Shown here: one piece after another, positions 42,501 to 54,930 of the stretch
Numbering within the stretch: the stretch's first letter is position 1
Layout of the letters: the number at the start of each line of letters is the position of its first letter
Assembly: GCA_036937835.1 (NCBI GenBank)
Contig: CM072863.1
Span: 9,350,001 to 9,414,000, forward strand
Reading direction: 5' to 3'
Length of the DNA stretch: 64,000 bases
DNA from: Pampus argenteus
Taxonomy: Eukaryota > Chordata > Actinopteri > Scombriformes > Stromateidae
Program-made: the position numbers and the translations under genes
Notes under the pieces: model-generated
Seen by the model: only the letters and a program-made list of their open reading frames with translations
The model's database searches: none
What the model was told of the DNA's origin: nothing

Positions 42501-43904
42501 TTTATTTTTTTCAATTTCAGTCTTTGAGTTTTCGTTCCTGGATATTTAAGAGTTGTTTTGTTGTACCTGAAATCTGCACAGTATTTTACCTGAAAGTAAT
42601 TTATACACATGCACTTCAACAAGCTGACTCAAGCTCAAAATGAACTGAACATTAACACAGATACTATAACAGTATCGGATAACAGATAATAATAACAGCA
42701 TACAATTTCCACATTTTTTTGTGTACATCTGAATCATAGATTATGTTTTGCTCATTTCCCTAAACAAACCTGAAAGGCAGATCTAAACATTCCTTGCAGC
42801 ACGAGTCAACCATTGCAAATTAAAGCTAAAACAGCACTGCTATGAACTAGAATGAGTGGCATGAGGATTTAGCCTAGTTATAAATAGTGTCGAAAAATGT
42901 GGACCGAATATAATGAACACTGTAATGAGCACACCCATCATCCATTCACGTGTCGCAGTCTTCCTTAACATTTCATACTACTCGTCAGTCCATCTGCAAA
43001 CTACGTGTTGTCAGTCAATAACGCATTAGTTGTTTCAAATCAATCAGTGTGGAACAGATCCCTGAGGCAGGTTGATTGACTGTAACATTGTGACATCTGT
43101 ATCTAGTACCTTTTAGTTTGGGTGAGTTACGCTTATTCCAAATACAAGATAATTATTTTTCTATAGTATATTAATGTAAATCCAGAAATATATGCATTAA
43201 ACAATTTAATAAGTACAAATAGACACGAGAATATAAAATACATACATTTCCATAAATCCGCACGAGTAAACAGTGTTCATCATTAGTATCTAAATATAAT
43301 CACTGTTTTGGAGAGGGGATGTGGATCGTGCTGCAGTGTTTGTGGGTGCTGGTTCTGACATGTAGTATTGGGGTACTGCAGTGCTTTTCTGCGTATCCTC
43401 AGAGCATGTGATGGTGGATGCACATTTCTGCAGAGATTACTATGACCAAAGAGCTATACTGCCCCATCCTTTCATTGCTCACTTGCTATAGATTTCTCTC
43501 CAGCTCTCTGTTTAAATTCAAAATACAGTACAGCTTGCCCTCCACTTATACAGTACATAACATTTACATTGCTGTCATCACTGTGTCTTTGTAATTGTAT
43601 TTGTACATGGTAGTGTGATGTTTAGGGTCAATCTTAAAAACATTCAAGTTAATCCTTCAGTGCTTTAGTATTCTTCAGTTTTGCCATACAGTGTTTTCTC
43701 ATCATTTGCATATTCACACATCCCCTTTTTCTCTCTTATCTCACTTGCAGTATTGTATCATTCAAAGTGTTAACCATTTCCTCCCACGACATATTGACAA
43801 ACTCCCATCATCAATACGTCTTTTGAGCGTATGATCATCTCATTCTTCCCCCATCCCACCTGTGTTTCTCTCTCTTTCTGCTGCTACCCCTCTCTTTGCT
43901 GCAG

Positions 43905-44072
43905 TGTGGAATTTTCCAAGCACAGCGCTGCAGTGCTCGGCGTGACGGCATAAAGGTAGAGGAAAAGGACACGGACCATAAGAAAACCTGCGCCATTGTG
44001 ATGAAGGACACCCCCACCTTATCTTCCTCCCTAAATTCAGTGAAAAAAATACCAGACAGACATTCAGTATAG
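43905..44072 (+). CDS. Candidate plus-strand terminal exon, unknown protein
   Basis: A long pyrimidine tract ending in TTTGCTGCAG precedes a 55-codon open frame ending in TAG, in a patch that is GC-richer than its surroundings. The encoded peptide is hydrophilic and includes VEEKDTDHKKTCAIVMKDTP. The frame stays open upstream through the pyrimidine tract, where it would read as a leucine-rich segment, but no ATG opens it. An alternative short exon would end at AAG|GTAGAG (43955). All frames here are unusually open, including on the minus strand, so coding status is doubtful. Confidence 0.18.
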   Translation, partial: CGIFQAQRCSARRDGIKVEEKDTDHKKTCAIVMKDTPTLSSSLNSVKKIPDRHSV

Positions 44073-47000
44073 ATAGATATGGAAAGCCTCCAGTAAAACA
44101 CAAGGAGGAGGATGCACACACGTTCTATTAAAGTAGATAACACTAGATACTACAGAATATTTTCTTAATTTACTAATTACCTCATAATAAATATGAATTA
44201 GAACCAAATGTTTTATTAGCATGATTTTTAACATTGCATAATGCAATGCACATATGCATGCTACATATAGAATATAGAAGCATATAGAAGTAATCACATG
44301 CCTTTCTTATCAAATATAGTATTATAAAACAATGAACAAAGAGCCTACATACAGTACATTAGGAGCCTTCAGTGATAGATTTATCCATTGTACTGTCAGC
44401 AGTTATGACCACCTGCATTATTCTACCACAGTTTAGATTTTGTCTTGTTAAATTTCCATTTCCACATTTAGCAATGGAAACAATATTGCTCCACATTACT
44501 CTGAGCTGACGTGAGATGAGAAATTTAAATGTTGTTGTTCTTTAGTTATTTCCTAAATTCTTATAAACTGGGCCTACATTTTTCCAACTGTATGAAGTGT
44601 AATTCTTGTAAATTACTTTTTTTTATTATATTTTCTAGAATAAGGAGTCTCTGATGTCCAGTATATAAAAAAGACTGCCTTCCCAGAACTGTCATGCTTC
44701 TCTGCTGCATATACAATAAATGTGATTTTTTACAGATGAATAACACAAAATACAGGATCACTATAAAAATGTCAGTGTGTCCATTCCAGCAGTAGATAGA
44801 TCGATTGTTAAGAAGAAATGACTCCTGGTAGTTAATATGCAAATGTCCTCACAGGAAAACAGTCATGACACAGTCAGATATTGCAACATCTTTGGTGGAG
44901 GAGGTGGCTGGAAAATGTGTTAATGACATTCCGTGACAACCGCACGGCAACAGGCCTCTGTGGTAATGTGTTAGCGGTTGCAGTTGAGGTCATTAACTGG
45001 GTACATTTTTTTGCTGCAATCTATTGAGACATTGTGAAAATCATGACATTGGCGATAGTTGTGAGAGAGGGAGGGTGAAGATGTGTGCATTACTACACTG
45101 GAGATCATTGTTCTGCATTACCAGTGATGTGTTGATACTGTCCAGGAGCCTTCATCTCCAGTAACCTCCAGTAAGACACACACAATACATGACACGCAGG
45201 AGTGTTGCGTAATCCACTACAGCTTTGTGGTGAATGGACCAACATCGCTAACTGGATTACAGTAACGGACAGACAAACTCTTCTTAAACAGGACAAAATC
45301 TTATTTTACTGACAGATTTTGTGCACTTATCTTATGAAAACAAGACTTTAGGATTCAATAAAAGACTTGTTAAAATGGATGGGTGTTGCTTGGTAAATTA
45401 TGCAACAGATATTGAAGTAAGTGATTCAATGGATAACAAGTAGTACCAAAATCTACAATTGCCCTAAAATAGGACTAATGATGAGTGGAGCATTGGCAGC
45501 AAGTTGATAAAAAAATAGTTAAGGAGGTTATACATATGAGCTATATCTAGGGTAGCAAACCAGCAGCCACCCCTCCCTAAATCCCCATCATCTCTTGCTC
45601 TCTTTGTGTCACTTTGTGGTGCCAACGGAAACTAGACCCAGAAACCTTACTGACAGGAGGGGTTTTATGGAAATCCTGTGGGAGCCTGGGAACCAGGCCA
45701 GAGTAGGCCACTGCCACAGGTGCCATTCATCTATCCTTGTATAAGCAGTGTTAGGCAGTGTTAAGCATCAGACACTCTTCTGAATATACCCACCTAATCA
45801 TCTATCAGCTTCTTATATGATAAAAGTGTATTCTTTCCTCTAACCAGCTCTATAGGAATGTGTCTGAACTTCTGGCCTACATACTGTGTTTCAGCCTGTC
45901 CAACTCAATTTGTCCAGAGGAATAATCCCAGTGTTGCATAACCCTGACCTCCAGGCCCACACGCAGTAAATCCCAAAGATCAAGAAAAGGATCAGACAAA
46001 AGAAGGACAGAAAGAACAATTAAGAGACAGAATAAAAGAAAAGGGTTCATGAATGTAAAGCTACTGGACTGGCAGGCAGCAAAGGGCATTTGGCCGTCTC
46101 TCCTCTGAGAACACTGGATGAGAACACTGTGGCAGCAGACAGAAGACACTGCCAGCCAAGAGATTGGTTTACTTTGTGAAAACAAATGTCAACACAAACT
46201 CCCAATGGACGTGGTGTCCATTTACCTGCTGCTGTCAGCAGCATGAAGGCAGCAGGGCTTAAGCAAATAAGTCAAGTGAAGAGTTAAGTATGCCAGCAGG
46301 AACTGCACTGATATGACATAATGGAATGAGGCAGATGAAAAGTCAGAATATTTTCCAACCTAATCTGTATTTTCCCACCTATTCTCCCTTAAAAAAATAA
46401 ATCCTGCCAAAAAAAAGATCTGGGAACTGGGACATGCCTCTCCAGGCGTAAGGTAAACTATCTGAGAAAAGTTAGAGATGGAACCAGCGAAAAGGCGCAA
46501 CCCAGAAAATCTTCTCGGGTCATTAGGGTAGGATGGAAGTAACCTATAGAGAAGGCGCTAAAAACAACCTAGCCGTTTAGTAGGAGAGAAAGAGATGTTA
46601 ATTACAGCCTGTGCCAGAGGATAAGAGGACACATTTGTTCTTAACGAGAACAGCTTAAATATAGCCGTAGAAGAAGGAGGGAGCTGAGCCAGAAACCTTA
46701 AGAGTTCACAGTCACTCCTCTCCATACATCTCCTGGCACATTTTCCACCTCTACCTTCAACTCAGAACCTAAATATCAACACTCAACTAGGATCATAGAA
46801 ACATCTGTGAAAGAATTGATCTACGTAGAGTAATTGCTGTTTGGCACTTCAGACAAAGGTCTGAAACAAGTTATAGATGTGTAGTACAGGTATAATAAGT
46901 GGGGAACCATACTTAGAAGTACACTTATAATATATACACTTAAGTAAACTTATAAGTATAAGAGAAAGACGTCAGCAACAGTAAAGTCCACTTTGGTAAC

Positions 47001-47208
47001 ATCTCCACTTTCCATCTGTCATGTCTGAATTCCTGCTTCCATCATTCTCTTCATGCCAAACCAGAAGCCCACAGAGAATTCCCCCAACTCACTCTTACAT
47101 AAGACGGAGGTGAAAAATGAGCTGTGAGAGATCCTGTCACCAGCCAGTCAACACCCAGCTTCTGCTTGCTTTAGTCACAGCACGACACCAAAACACACCA
47201 TACTAAAT

Positions 47209-47227
47209 AAAAAAAAAAAAAAAAAAA
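47209..47227. repeat. Poly(A) tract
   Basis: A 19-base A run on the plus strand in intergenic DNA, following an AATA. No retrocopy is recognisable upstream of it. Confidence 0.8.
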
Positions 47228-47390
47228 TACAAACAACAACACACAATCTATGAAGATGTATGTACAAATGTGAAAACATGTGCATGTGTGTTTATGATAT
47301 GTTGATGCATTTGTGTGTGTGTGCATGTGCAAGAATAGCTCATCAGCCATTTATTTTCCATGGCAAGTGTGTCAGTAGAGCTAGGCTGAC

Positions 47391-47466
47391 CTGGAACCCC
47401 TCTGCAAGCATCAGCACAAAGAGCAAACGCAAGCACAAGTGAAAGGGTCAGTGACACTGCTGACAT
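47391..47466 (-). CDS. Candidate first coding exon with a signal peptide
   Basis: On the minus strand an ATG at 47464-47466 opens MSAVSLTLSLVLAFALCADA followed by CRGVP and a donor CCAG|GTCAGC. The first 20 residues form a textbook signal peptide: hydrophobic core SLVLAFALC and small residues before a likely cut after ADA. The exon ends in phase 1. I do not recognise the protein. It could be the first exon of a secreted or type I membrane protein reading leftwards, or a chance match. Confidence 0.2.
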
Positions 47467-50400
47467 GTCCAGCAAAGAGACCTTTTGCTTACATAAGATT
47501 CAGAGAAACTGATCGTCTGCACGTTACAGCTGCACCACTTTCACACAAAAAAAACACTGACAGACTTGTTATGAGAACGAGAAGAGAGACAAAAGTTCTT
47601 GCAATATTTATTCTTCTTTCTACAGTGGGATGTGAAAGATTTCTTTGAATAGTATACTTATATGTCAGATACAGTATGTGAGGCTGGTTGATGTTGAAAT
47701 GCCTGAAGATAGTTATTATGAACTACTTAGACTTAAACGATAGCTAATAATCTTATTTTACTTTAGTAGTATGTAAAGACTGCAGGACCTTCTACAGAAT
47801 CATTGCATTATAGTCAGTGACCCTCTTCATTGTCTCACTGTAAACTCTATATTTAATTAAGGTATAGTATAGTATAGTATTTTTTCAAGGGCGATATCAG
47901 GATATAAATGTCTCCTTTCAGAGATATATTATGGTCTAAATTTGACAATATTTGAAAAATATATTCAGAGCTGCAAAATGGTCATTCTCAGATGTATGTA
48001 GTGTACATAAAGAAAGGCTTTTCCAGCACCAGAAACAACATTGTATATGTAAACTTACTGAATGTGCACGATATTGTCGCAGCTATAATGTTGAAGGGAA
48101 CTTTAATGTTTTTGTACAGTTTTTGTAGAATCAAAAGACTACATAAAGATGATGATAGTCTGTATGTGTGTGCATGTTCCTCAGAGAACCCTTATTCATC
48201 CTAACCCTTTCACCTTGCGTTCTGAGACGCAGGGATGTGGAAATGTAACACCGTGATACCTCTACATGATGGCTCAGGTGATCCGGCAGGCCACTTAACA
48301 CACAGCACATGATCAATATGCCAATATACTACAATGTGTGTACGTTTCTGTCAATGAGGGCAAAGACAGAATGAGTCCAGAGTCATAATTACACCCACGA
48401 CCCATTTTTGAGGCTCCCAAGAGAAATGGTAAGAATAGAGTGAAATGATCTCATCTCACAGTGACCTCAGCAATGTGCCAACACGCGTGAAAGATGAGAT
48501 GACCTCTAGCATGTTACAATTATCCTGATAATCAGGGCATCACTGCTGTCAATTAGTGATGTTGGCTGAGGATACTAATTTGAAATGGAGCAGGAATTTC
48601 ACTGGCTGGTGTTGATGTCTTCCAAACAAACAATGTTTGCTGGAGGAGTGAAATATTAGCAAACTCAAAATTAACTTAGCTGATTATTGCAAACTTGTAA
48701 AGTCTGTTGATGTGTTTCATTACTGTGTCGCAGCGTACTGCAGCTGTGTAGTCAAGTCCTTTTTGCCAAACACAATGAGCTCTCAACCAACACTCCCCTT
48801 CCTGTCCTGGCTCAAGAAACCGTCTGATCTGTATAAACAGCAGGCCCGGCGAATACATAACACTAGGTCTACATAAACACACAGAGACAGGAGGATGATT
48901 GGTAAGCTTGCAAAGATGCGGTTGCTTCACCTGGTGTTTATAAAAACTCATATCTGCTGAGCTGACAGTCCAACTGCACTTAATGTCACCGGGCAATGCC
49001 AAATGCTGCCAGTGACTTACTGCTAGCCACAGGTCTTTAGCAGATGACACCCTTGCCTCTGTAAATCTTTGAAACATCAGAGTTGAAGTATCGCTGGGCT
49101 CCGACTGGACCAGCTTCCCTATCATCAGAGGATTTTCTGGCATCATCAAGCGTTTATGTGTGAGCGCTTTGCAGGAGTCAGTGCTGAGTAAGACTGTCTC
49201 GCATTCAATAGATGTGCACATGCACCCTGCCAACACCCTTGTTGTGTGTCCTGCTGCGACAGGGGTCACAACAACAGAAACCCCCGACACATTGCAGCAG
49301 CCAAGCTACCTCATGGCAGCACTCTTTTAAGCTCCATTCCCATGCTATAAATAAAGACTTTCCAACATACTGGTCAATGGGAATTCTTACTCATGACATA
49401 GAAGGACTAGTACTGCAAGTCCTCCTCAGTAAAGAGCCCTTGTGACATGTGTCTCACTGGATCACATTACACTTCTGTCCATCAACAACTAAGAAGAGAG
49501 AGGAGAGGAGCCATGACCAGAGATCACACCAGTTAGGAGAGACCCTGTTAAATGTTTTCTATCATAGGACATCTATGCAATGACACAATCACATTTTAAA
49601 CAGACACTGACAGATCAGTTCCTTGATTTGCTGGCTAACATACAAGAGCAGGTTTAGACCAAATGTGTTGGCTTCTTGTCAGTTTTCCATACAGTTACAG
49701 CTCAGTGCTACGCTTTCTGCAGGGTGTGGTTTGTACATTATATTCCTATTTATAATTCTTTAGGAAAATCCTTGTCCAAACCAAAAAAGAAACAACAGCA
49801 GAAAACGACTTTATAATTTTAGACACACAACCTTTTACAAAAGGCAAAAGTGCCAATTTCTTTCTGTCATGTTCTGTCATATTAACCCTATTTTCAGCTG
49901 TAAGGTACTTTATATACACTGTAAATAATCAGATAACACAAATACACTTTTCAATTAGGAACATTTGATGTTCTGATATTCATTCTTTCTGCTTCATACT
50001 GAGATAACTCACTACACAAAACTAAAAGCCAGAGAAACTTATTGGGAAATGAAAGGAAAAACAAAATGAAATGGGAAACTTGGTTGAGATTGTTTGCCCT
50101 GATATACCTGATGGGAGTTTTACGTACATTTATTTTTTTCATTTGCTTGCTGTTTGATTATTTGCAACCACAGACAACAATGCTGGGAGCAGCAGTAATG
50201 GAGAAAGTACCTTCTTATCTACCACATATATGATAAAGAAACACGTCTGTTTTTAAAAAAACAAAACAAAAAAACAATGCACAGATTGCAACATCCCTGC
50301 GTTGTGGTTTTGGTTTGTTCAACAACTGCACAAACAAGATTTTTTCTTAATCATTATGTCATAGAGGGTTAGATTAAATGGTTTCATAACACTATCTATA

Positions 50401-51203
50401 CTACACAGAGTGATATGGCACAGGAAAAAGTTAACACTGTAAAAAAAAGGGGTCAATTGAACAGTGACAGTGTCTACACTTCTGTGATAAGGATTTCTAT
50501 CTGTCTCTTTACCTCTGTGCAATAATGCAGTGGACATTATTACTCAAATGTCACTCTGGTCTAATAAACAGAATAGCTTTATCTGTTTTGCCAATTTCCT
50601 CAAGTCAAACAGCACAAGCAAAACAGGTTCTTCTGATATAACCTGTCTGATAGTCAAAGTTTGGTGATTTTCCAAGATGAAGAGACATTTAAAAGTGAAA
50701 TCAAACATTGTGTTCTCTTTAATATCATACATAACACAACTTATGCTGTGTTGAGGGTAGATTAGCTGGGTTATTTCTAAATATAAATCCAAACAGTGAC
50801 CTAAAATGGTTTACAGTGTTATCAAGTTTGAAAATTATGAACAAATATATGCTCCTAGCCTGGATAGATAACCTCATTAGCCAGCTCTTTTGTGTTACTT
50901 TCTGTTGTGCTGACTGTTAGCCCTCTAGTACAGGTGACACTAGAACAGGTAAAGAGGCCTTATTCTTCCCTGTCATCAGGGGAACCTGACTGACCTTTGT
51001 GTATTTGGTACAAGGCCTGTAACTAACAGAAAGACCACAATGTGCACCCGATGACAGCACATTTGAAAGCAACAGTATCTGTCTCTGGCTCTTTTTTGTG
51101 TGCCTGTTTCTCACTTTCTCTGACCTCTGTTCATGTACTAACTCTGGGGCGCCAGTCATCCTGTTTCCTACCCAAGTTCAATGGCTGTGTGGCCTCTTTA
51201 GGC

Positions 51204-51350
51204 CAGTACAATACAGGCTACTCAAGGGTATTCTAAGGTCTGAAAATAGGAAGTGCACTTGAGAGTGGGCTGGGGTAAATACAGGAAATGAGACTCTTCT
51301 GCATTACTGCACAGCAAAAAAAAACAAAGCACTCATCCGTTCTTGATGCT
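51204..51350. repeat. Duplicated 147-bp segment, copy A
   Basis: This segment, running from CAGTACAATACAGG to GTTCTTGATGCT, recurs at 54678-54823 in the same orientation with two substitutions and one A-run length difference. It has no coding potential that I recognise. No flanking direct repeat is apparent, so this copy is the likelier source. Confidence 0.95.
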
Positions 51351-54300
51351 GACGCACAAACTGCTAAATCTGACATGTCTAAAGTCTTTTCATAACACCC
51401 CTGGAGAAACAGAAGACTCAAAGCTGACACGAGAGAACGCAACAAGCCCATTTGCAATGCAGAGATCATTAATTAATAATTGCTGCATTACATTTTTGTA
51501 TTTTGCATGTCTCACTGGAACAACACATTGAGACACATTTTTTTTGTTTAATTGCTGGAATTATATAGTTCATAAATGTCACACTCAGACAGTAAATAAT
51601 AGTGCATTATCTTGTTAATATGTTTGAGTGAATATCTAGCTATTCAGCGTAGGAGTAAAGCCCCGGCTAGCAACTGGCCTACAATATGAGCTCTACAAGA
51701 TGATAGATAAGAAAGTCCTACAAATAATACCAATCAGTCCAGTCACCAGTCACCTCAAAATCTCTATCTGACCACAAAGTGTCAAAATAATGTGAAACAG
51801 CTGATCTGTATCTGAATCATCTGTCCCACCACTGGGTCATTAACTCACAAAGGATTTGACTGATAACTCTGAGAACAAATCCAGGTGACGCAGTAACAAA
51901 TGAACATATCCTTAATTGTCAATGCAACAACAAAATAATTACAGGCGACTATACAAGATGTCACGAGAACAAGTCTAACTGAACTTCCACACATACACAA
52001 CTCCAAAGTATGAGCTATGCATTTTTTTCACATGTTTTGCTGGGTTTTTAAAGAACATCATGGTTTTTGCCAGACTTTCGCAACTGCTGTGTTACACCAT
52101 GGCAACAGTCTGTTACATAATAACACGGCAGTTATACTTTGACTAATAGCGAAAACTGTTTAACAGATAATCCCTTTTCTGGGTCATTTACTGTATGTTA
52201 TGCTCCCTGTTTTTCTGCTGTTTGCATTAAAGCAAATTATGTACATCGAACACAATATATTAATCAACAGTCATTTAAAAAATGAATATTATGTTCATTA
52301 CCAACATTGTTCTTTCACAGTTCAACATGTTTCCTGTGTCAGATTATGAATTATGTATTTTTGAACAAAAAAACATACACAGACACAAATAAATGTATTT
52401 TTTTGTCAATTATTATGAGGTTTGGTCAAGTGAATCTTTTGAGAAAAGATAATGTCATAATCCTGTAAATTGTATTAAATATAAAAGAATAGATGTAAAC
52501 AATGTTTTGCAAATCAGTGTCACACACCCTTTCCCTCTGCCTGCTTGACACACGCAACCACACACGCACACATACAAAATAAACACCTCACGTGTCATGT
52601 TCATAGTGCACTGGGTTCAGCATGGCGGAAAGGGGAAGGTATGTATTAATAAACTAAGGAGTGGTGTGTCTTCACTGGAGGATAGTCACGAAAAGCATAA
52701 TGCAAAAACAGAAGATAAGAGATGGCTATGAGTTACTGTAAAGAAAGGCCAAAATATACAGATATGTGTGGTAGATGGAGAGAAGGTAGTAAGAGAGCGA
52801 GTAGGGCCAGAGAGGGCATTTACACTAAAACTAATGTTTAGTTTATGATTAAAAATGTGTTGCAACAGGTAGACACGTTCATCCATTGTTTCTTTTATGA
52901 GTCTGCAAGACAGAAGGTGAAATTCCTTTTTGGTCAGTATTTGAAAACTTTTAAAATCACAACAAAGTCATGATGTAAAATCAACTTTCATGCAAGGAAG
53001 TATAGTGAGAGTTATTCTAGAGAGAGTTAAGGGAGTAAACACAGAGATAGATATTGAGTGTAGGAGGAGTGTCAGGTTGCTGCTGACTGCTGAATGCAGA
53101 TTCTGAAATATGTGAATTGAGGGGATATAATGGCATGTTTGGTCTCTGTTATTGTGTAGCTATTTAGGAATGCATCAACGTTCATACAAGCTCTGTATAC
53201 GATTGAACGTTTCACATCTTCTGTGTACATAGAACAATAATAAACAAAAGCCTAGTAGAGTTACATTTAAAGATTCAAAAAACATGTTGCCACCAATCCA
53301 ACCAATTCACCACCATCTCCAGTAGTACTGAGTGGTGGTAAATTCCCAGGATCTGAGGGTTATTCACACCATGACGTCAAACCGGAGTCACTGAGGTCAC
53401 ATGGCAACCATGTGCGTCTGTGAATTAACATAGAACTGGGATGAGGATTCCCTTTAGACTAACAATAGCATGATGGGCTTGCCCTGGCGTGAGCTAGTCA
53501 CTACAGGGTAGAGGATGCAATATAAATCAAGATGTCCAAAACACAGCTTGGATTATACACTGATGTGTGCATTTGCACAAATTTCATTGGTAAAGTAGTT
53601 CTTTCTCTACTGTATATATTCCACTACATTTCCTGGATGATGCTGTCCAGAAGCAAATTAGCCAGAACCAAGTGTTTTGTTGCACTATCCACCAGTACAT
53701 TGATGTAATAAACTGATTGAGGAACCACACACTGTACAGAAAAGTCAATATATCCTTAACATTAACACACAAAAATGTTCACATTCAGTGCTTGTTTGTT
53801 AAACATATACAGCTTTAACTTTTACGTCACTGTCAAGCATTTCACCCCCAACAAAATATAACATAGCTTACAACAGTGCCTATATTTTGTCTATTTGAAC
53901 TTTTTATACGAACACAGTTAACTGCCTTGAGATAAACTGCAGGCCCAGTTTTTTTAAATATTTGTTGAGGATCAGCTGTTTAATAATTTATTGTACAGGA
54001 TCGCCCCCTGGTGAAATTTCAAGTGAACTGGTTTCCTTTTGGTTTTAAAGCACTTACTCCATGGAGCTAAATTACTCATACATACTTGTTATGAATAATA
54101 TAAATGTTCTCTAATTTTTGTATCAGGCCAAATGTTATGCACCGAGCATGAGAAACACAGACCTACTAAACACAAACATTTGACAGAGGAGGAAAGTAAC
54201 ACATTAGAGTGTTTAAGTACAGTGTTTAAGCTTTTGTACTATATCTACCTCTACAATGCAATTCAAAAACTAATGTAACCACAATTGAACACAAGTCTTT

Positions 54301-54677
54301 GTGACACTTCTACCTTTGAATACACAGCAGTCTTATGCAACAGCATAAAACAAACAACAAACATATTTCTTGTAGGTGTATATTAAAATGTTAAACAGTG
54401 CTGTGTATTCTGCAACACCTGGTGTACTTACATTAAATGCTGCATGTGATACATCAATCACCTAACAGTCGCTTCTGTACGTTTACTCTTGATGCTTAAC
54501 GTTAGGTAAACGCTACGTGCATCGTGATGCTAATGCGGAGGCTACTTTTAGCAAGGGGAATGTGGGACCTTTTGCTTGAGTAAATATCTGCGTTTTCCAG
54601 TTTGTCTGTCTAACGTGTTTTCTGCTCTGCCAGCTTTTAAGGTTGCAATGTAATGTAACTAATCATATCCTTACTAA

Positions 54678-54823
54678 CAGTACAATACAGGCTACTCAAG
54701 GGTATTCTAAGGTCTGAAAATAGGAAGTGCATTTGAGAGTGGGCTGGGGTAAATACAGGAAATGAGACTATTCTGCATTACTGCACAGCAAAAAAAACAA
54801 AGCACTCATCCGTTCTTGATGCT
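54678..54823. repeat. Duplicated 146-bp segment, copy B, beside tRNA-Phe
   Basis: About 98% identical to 51204-51350. It is flanked by the exact 10-bp direct repeat CTTACTAACA (54670-54679 and 54822-54831), as expected of a target-site duplication; a few of those bases also match the source copy, so the true duplication may be 7-10 bp. It ends about 35 bp from the 3' end of the tRNA gene. Confidence 0.93.
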
Positions 54824-54857
54824 TACTAACAAAAGTGGCAAAAGGATCCACATCCGC

Positions 54858-54930
54858 TGCCGAAACCCGGGATCGAACCAGGGACCTTTAGATCTTCAGT
54901 CTAACGCTCTCCCAACTGAGCTATTTCGGC
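54858..54930 (-). tRNA. tRNA-Phe (anticodon GAA)
   Basis: A 73-nt cloverleaf on the minus strand. The acceptor stem GCCGAAA pairs with TTTCGGC with discriminator A at 54858. D-arm TAGCTCAGTTGGGAGAGC (box A), anticodon loop CTGAAGA with GAA at 54897-54895 (positions 34-36), and T-arm GGTTCGATCC (box B) are all intact. It has no intron and no encoded CCA, as in eukaryotes. An oligo-T pol III terminator follows (AAAA on the plus strand at 54840-54843, and again at 54831-54834). The sequence appears identical to the canonical vertebrate tRNA-Phe, so it is probably functional. Confidence 0.97.

Larger units (their letters stand above)
33900..54600. other. Gene-poor 20-kb interval upstream of ip6k2
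   Basis: No conserved multi-exon gene could be recognised here on either strand. The sequence is AT-rich, with scattered microsatellites, a poly(A) tract at 47209-47227 and one member of a duplicated 147-bp segment at 51204-51350. Three places have exon-like structure and are listed separately with low confidence: 36292-36579 minus, 43905-44072 plus and 47391-47466 minus. A 204-codon minus-strand open frame (48676-49290) has no recognisable domain. Confidence 0.45.

Noticed and set aside
45877..46185. Minus-strand frame with a hydrophobic MNPFLLFCLLIVLSVLLL segment
   Set aside because: The hydrophobic stretch is AT-rich low-complexity coding, and no splice partner or family was recognised. 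It is weaker than the candidate at 47.4 kb.
51204..51350. Interpretation of the duplicated segment as a hAT-type element because it starts with CAG
   Set aside because: The other end does not carry the matching inverted terminal repeat, and copy A lacks a flanking 8-bp duplication.
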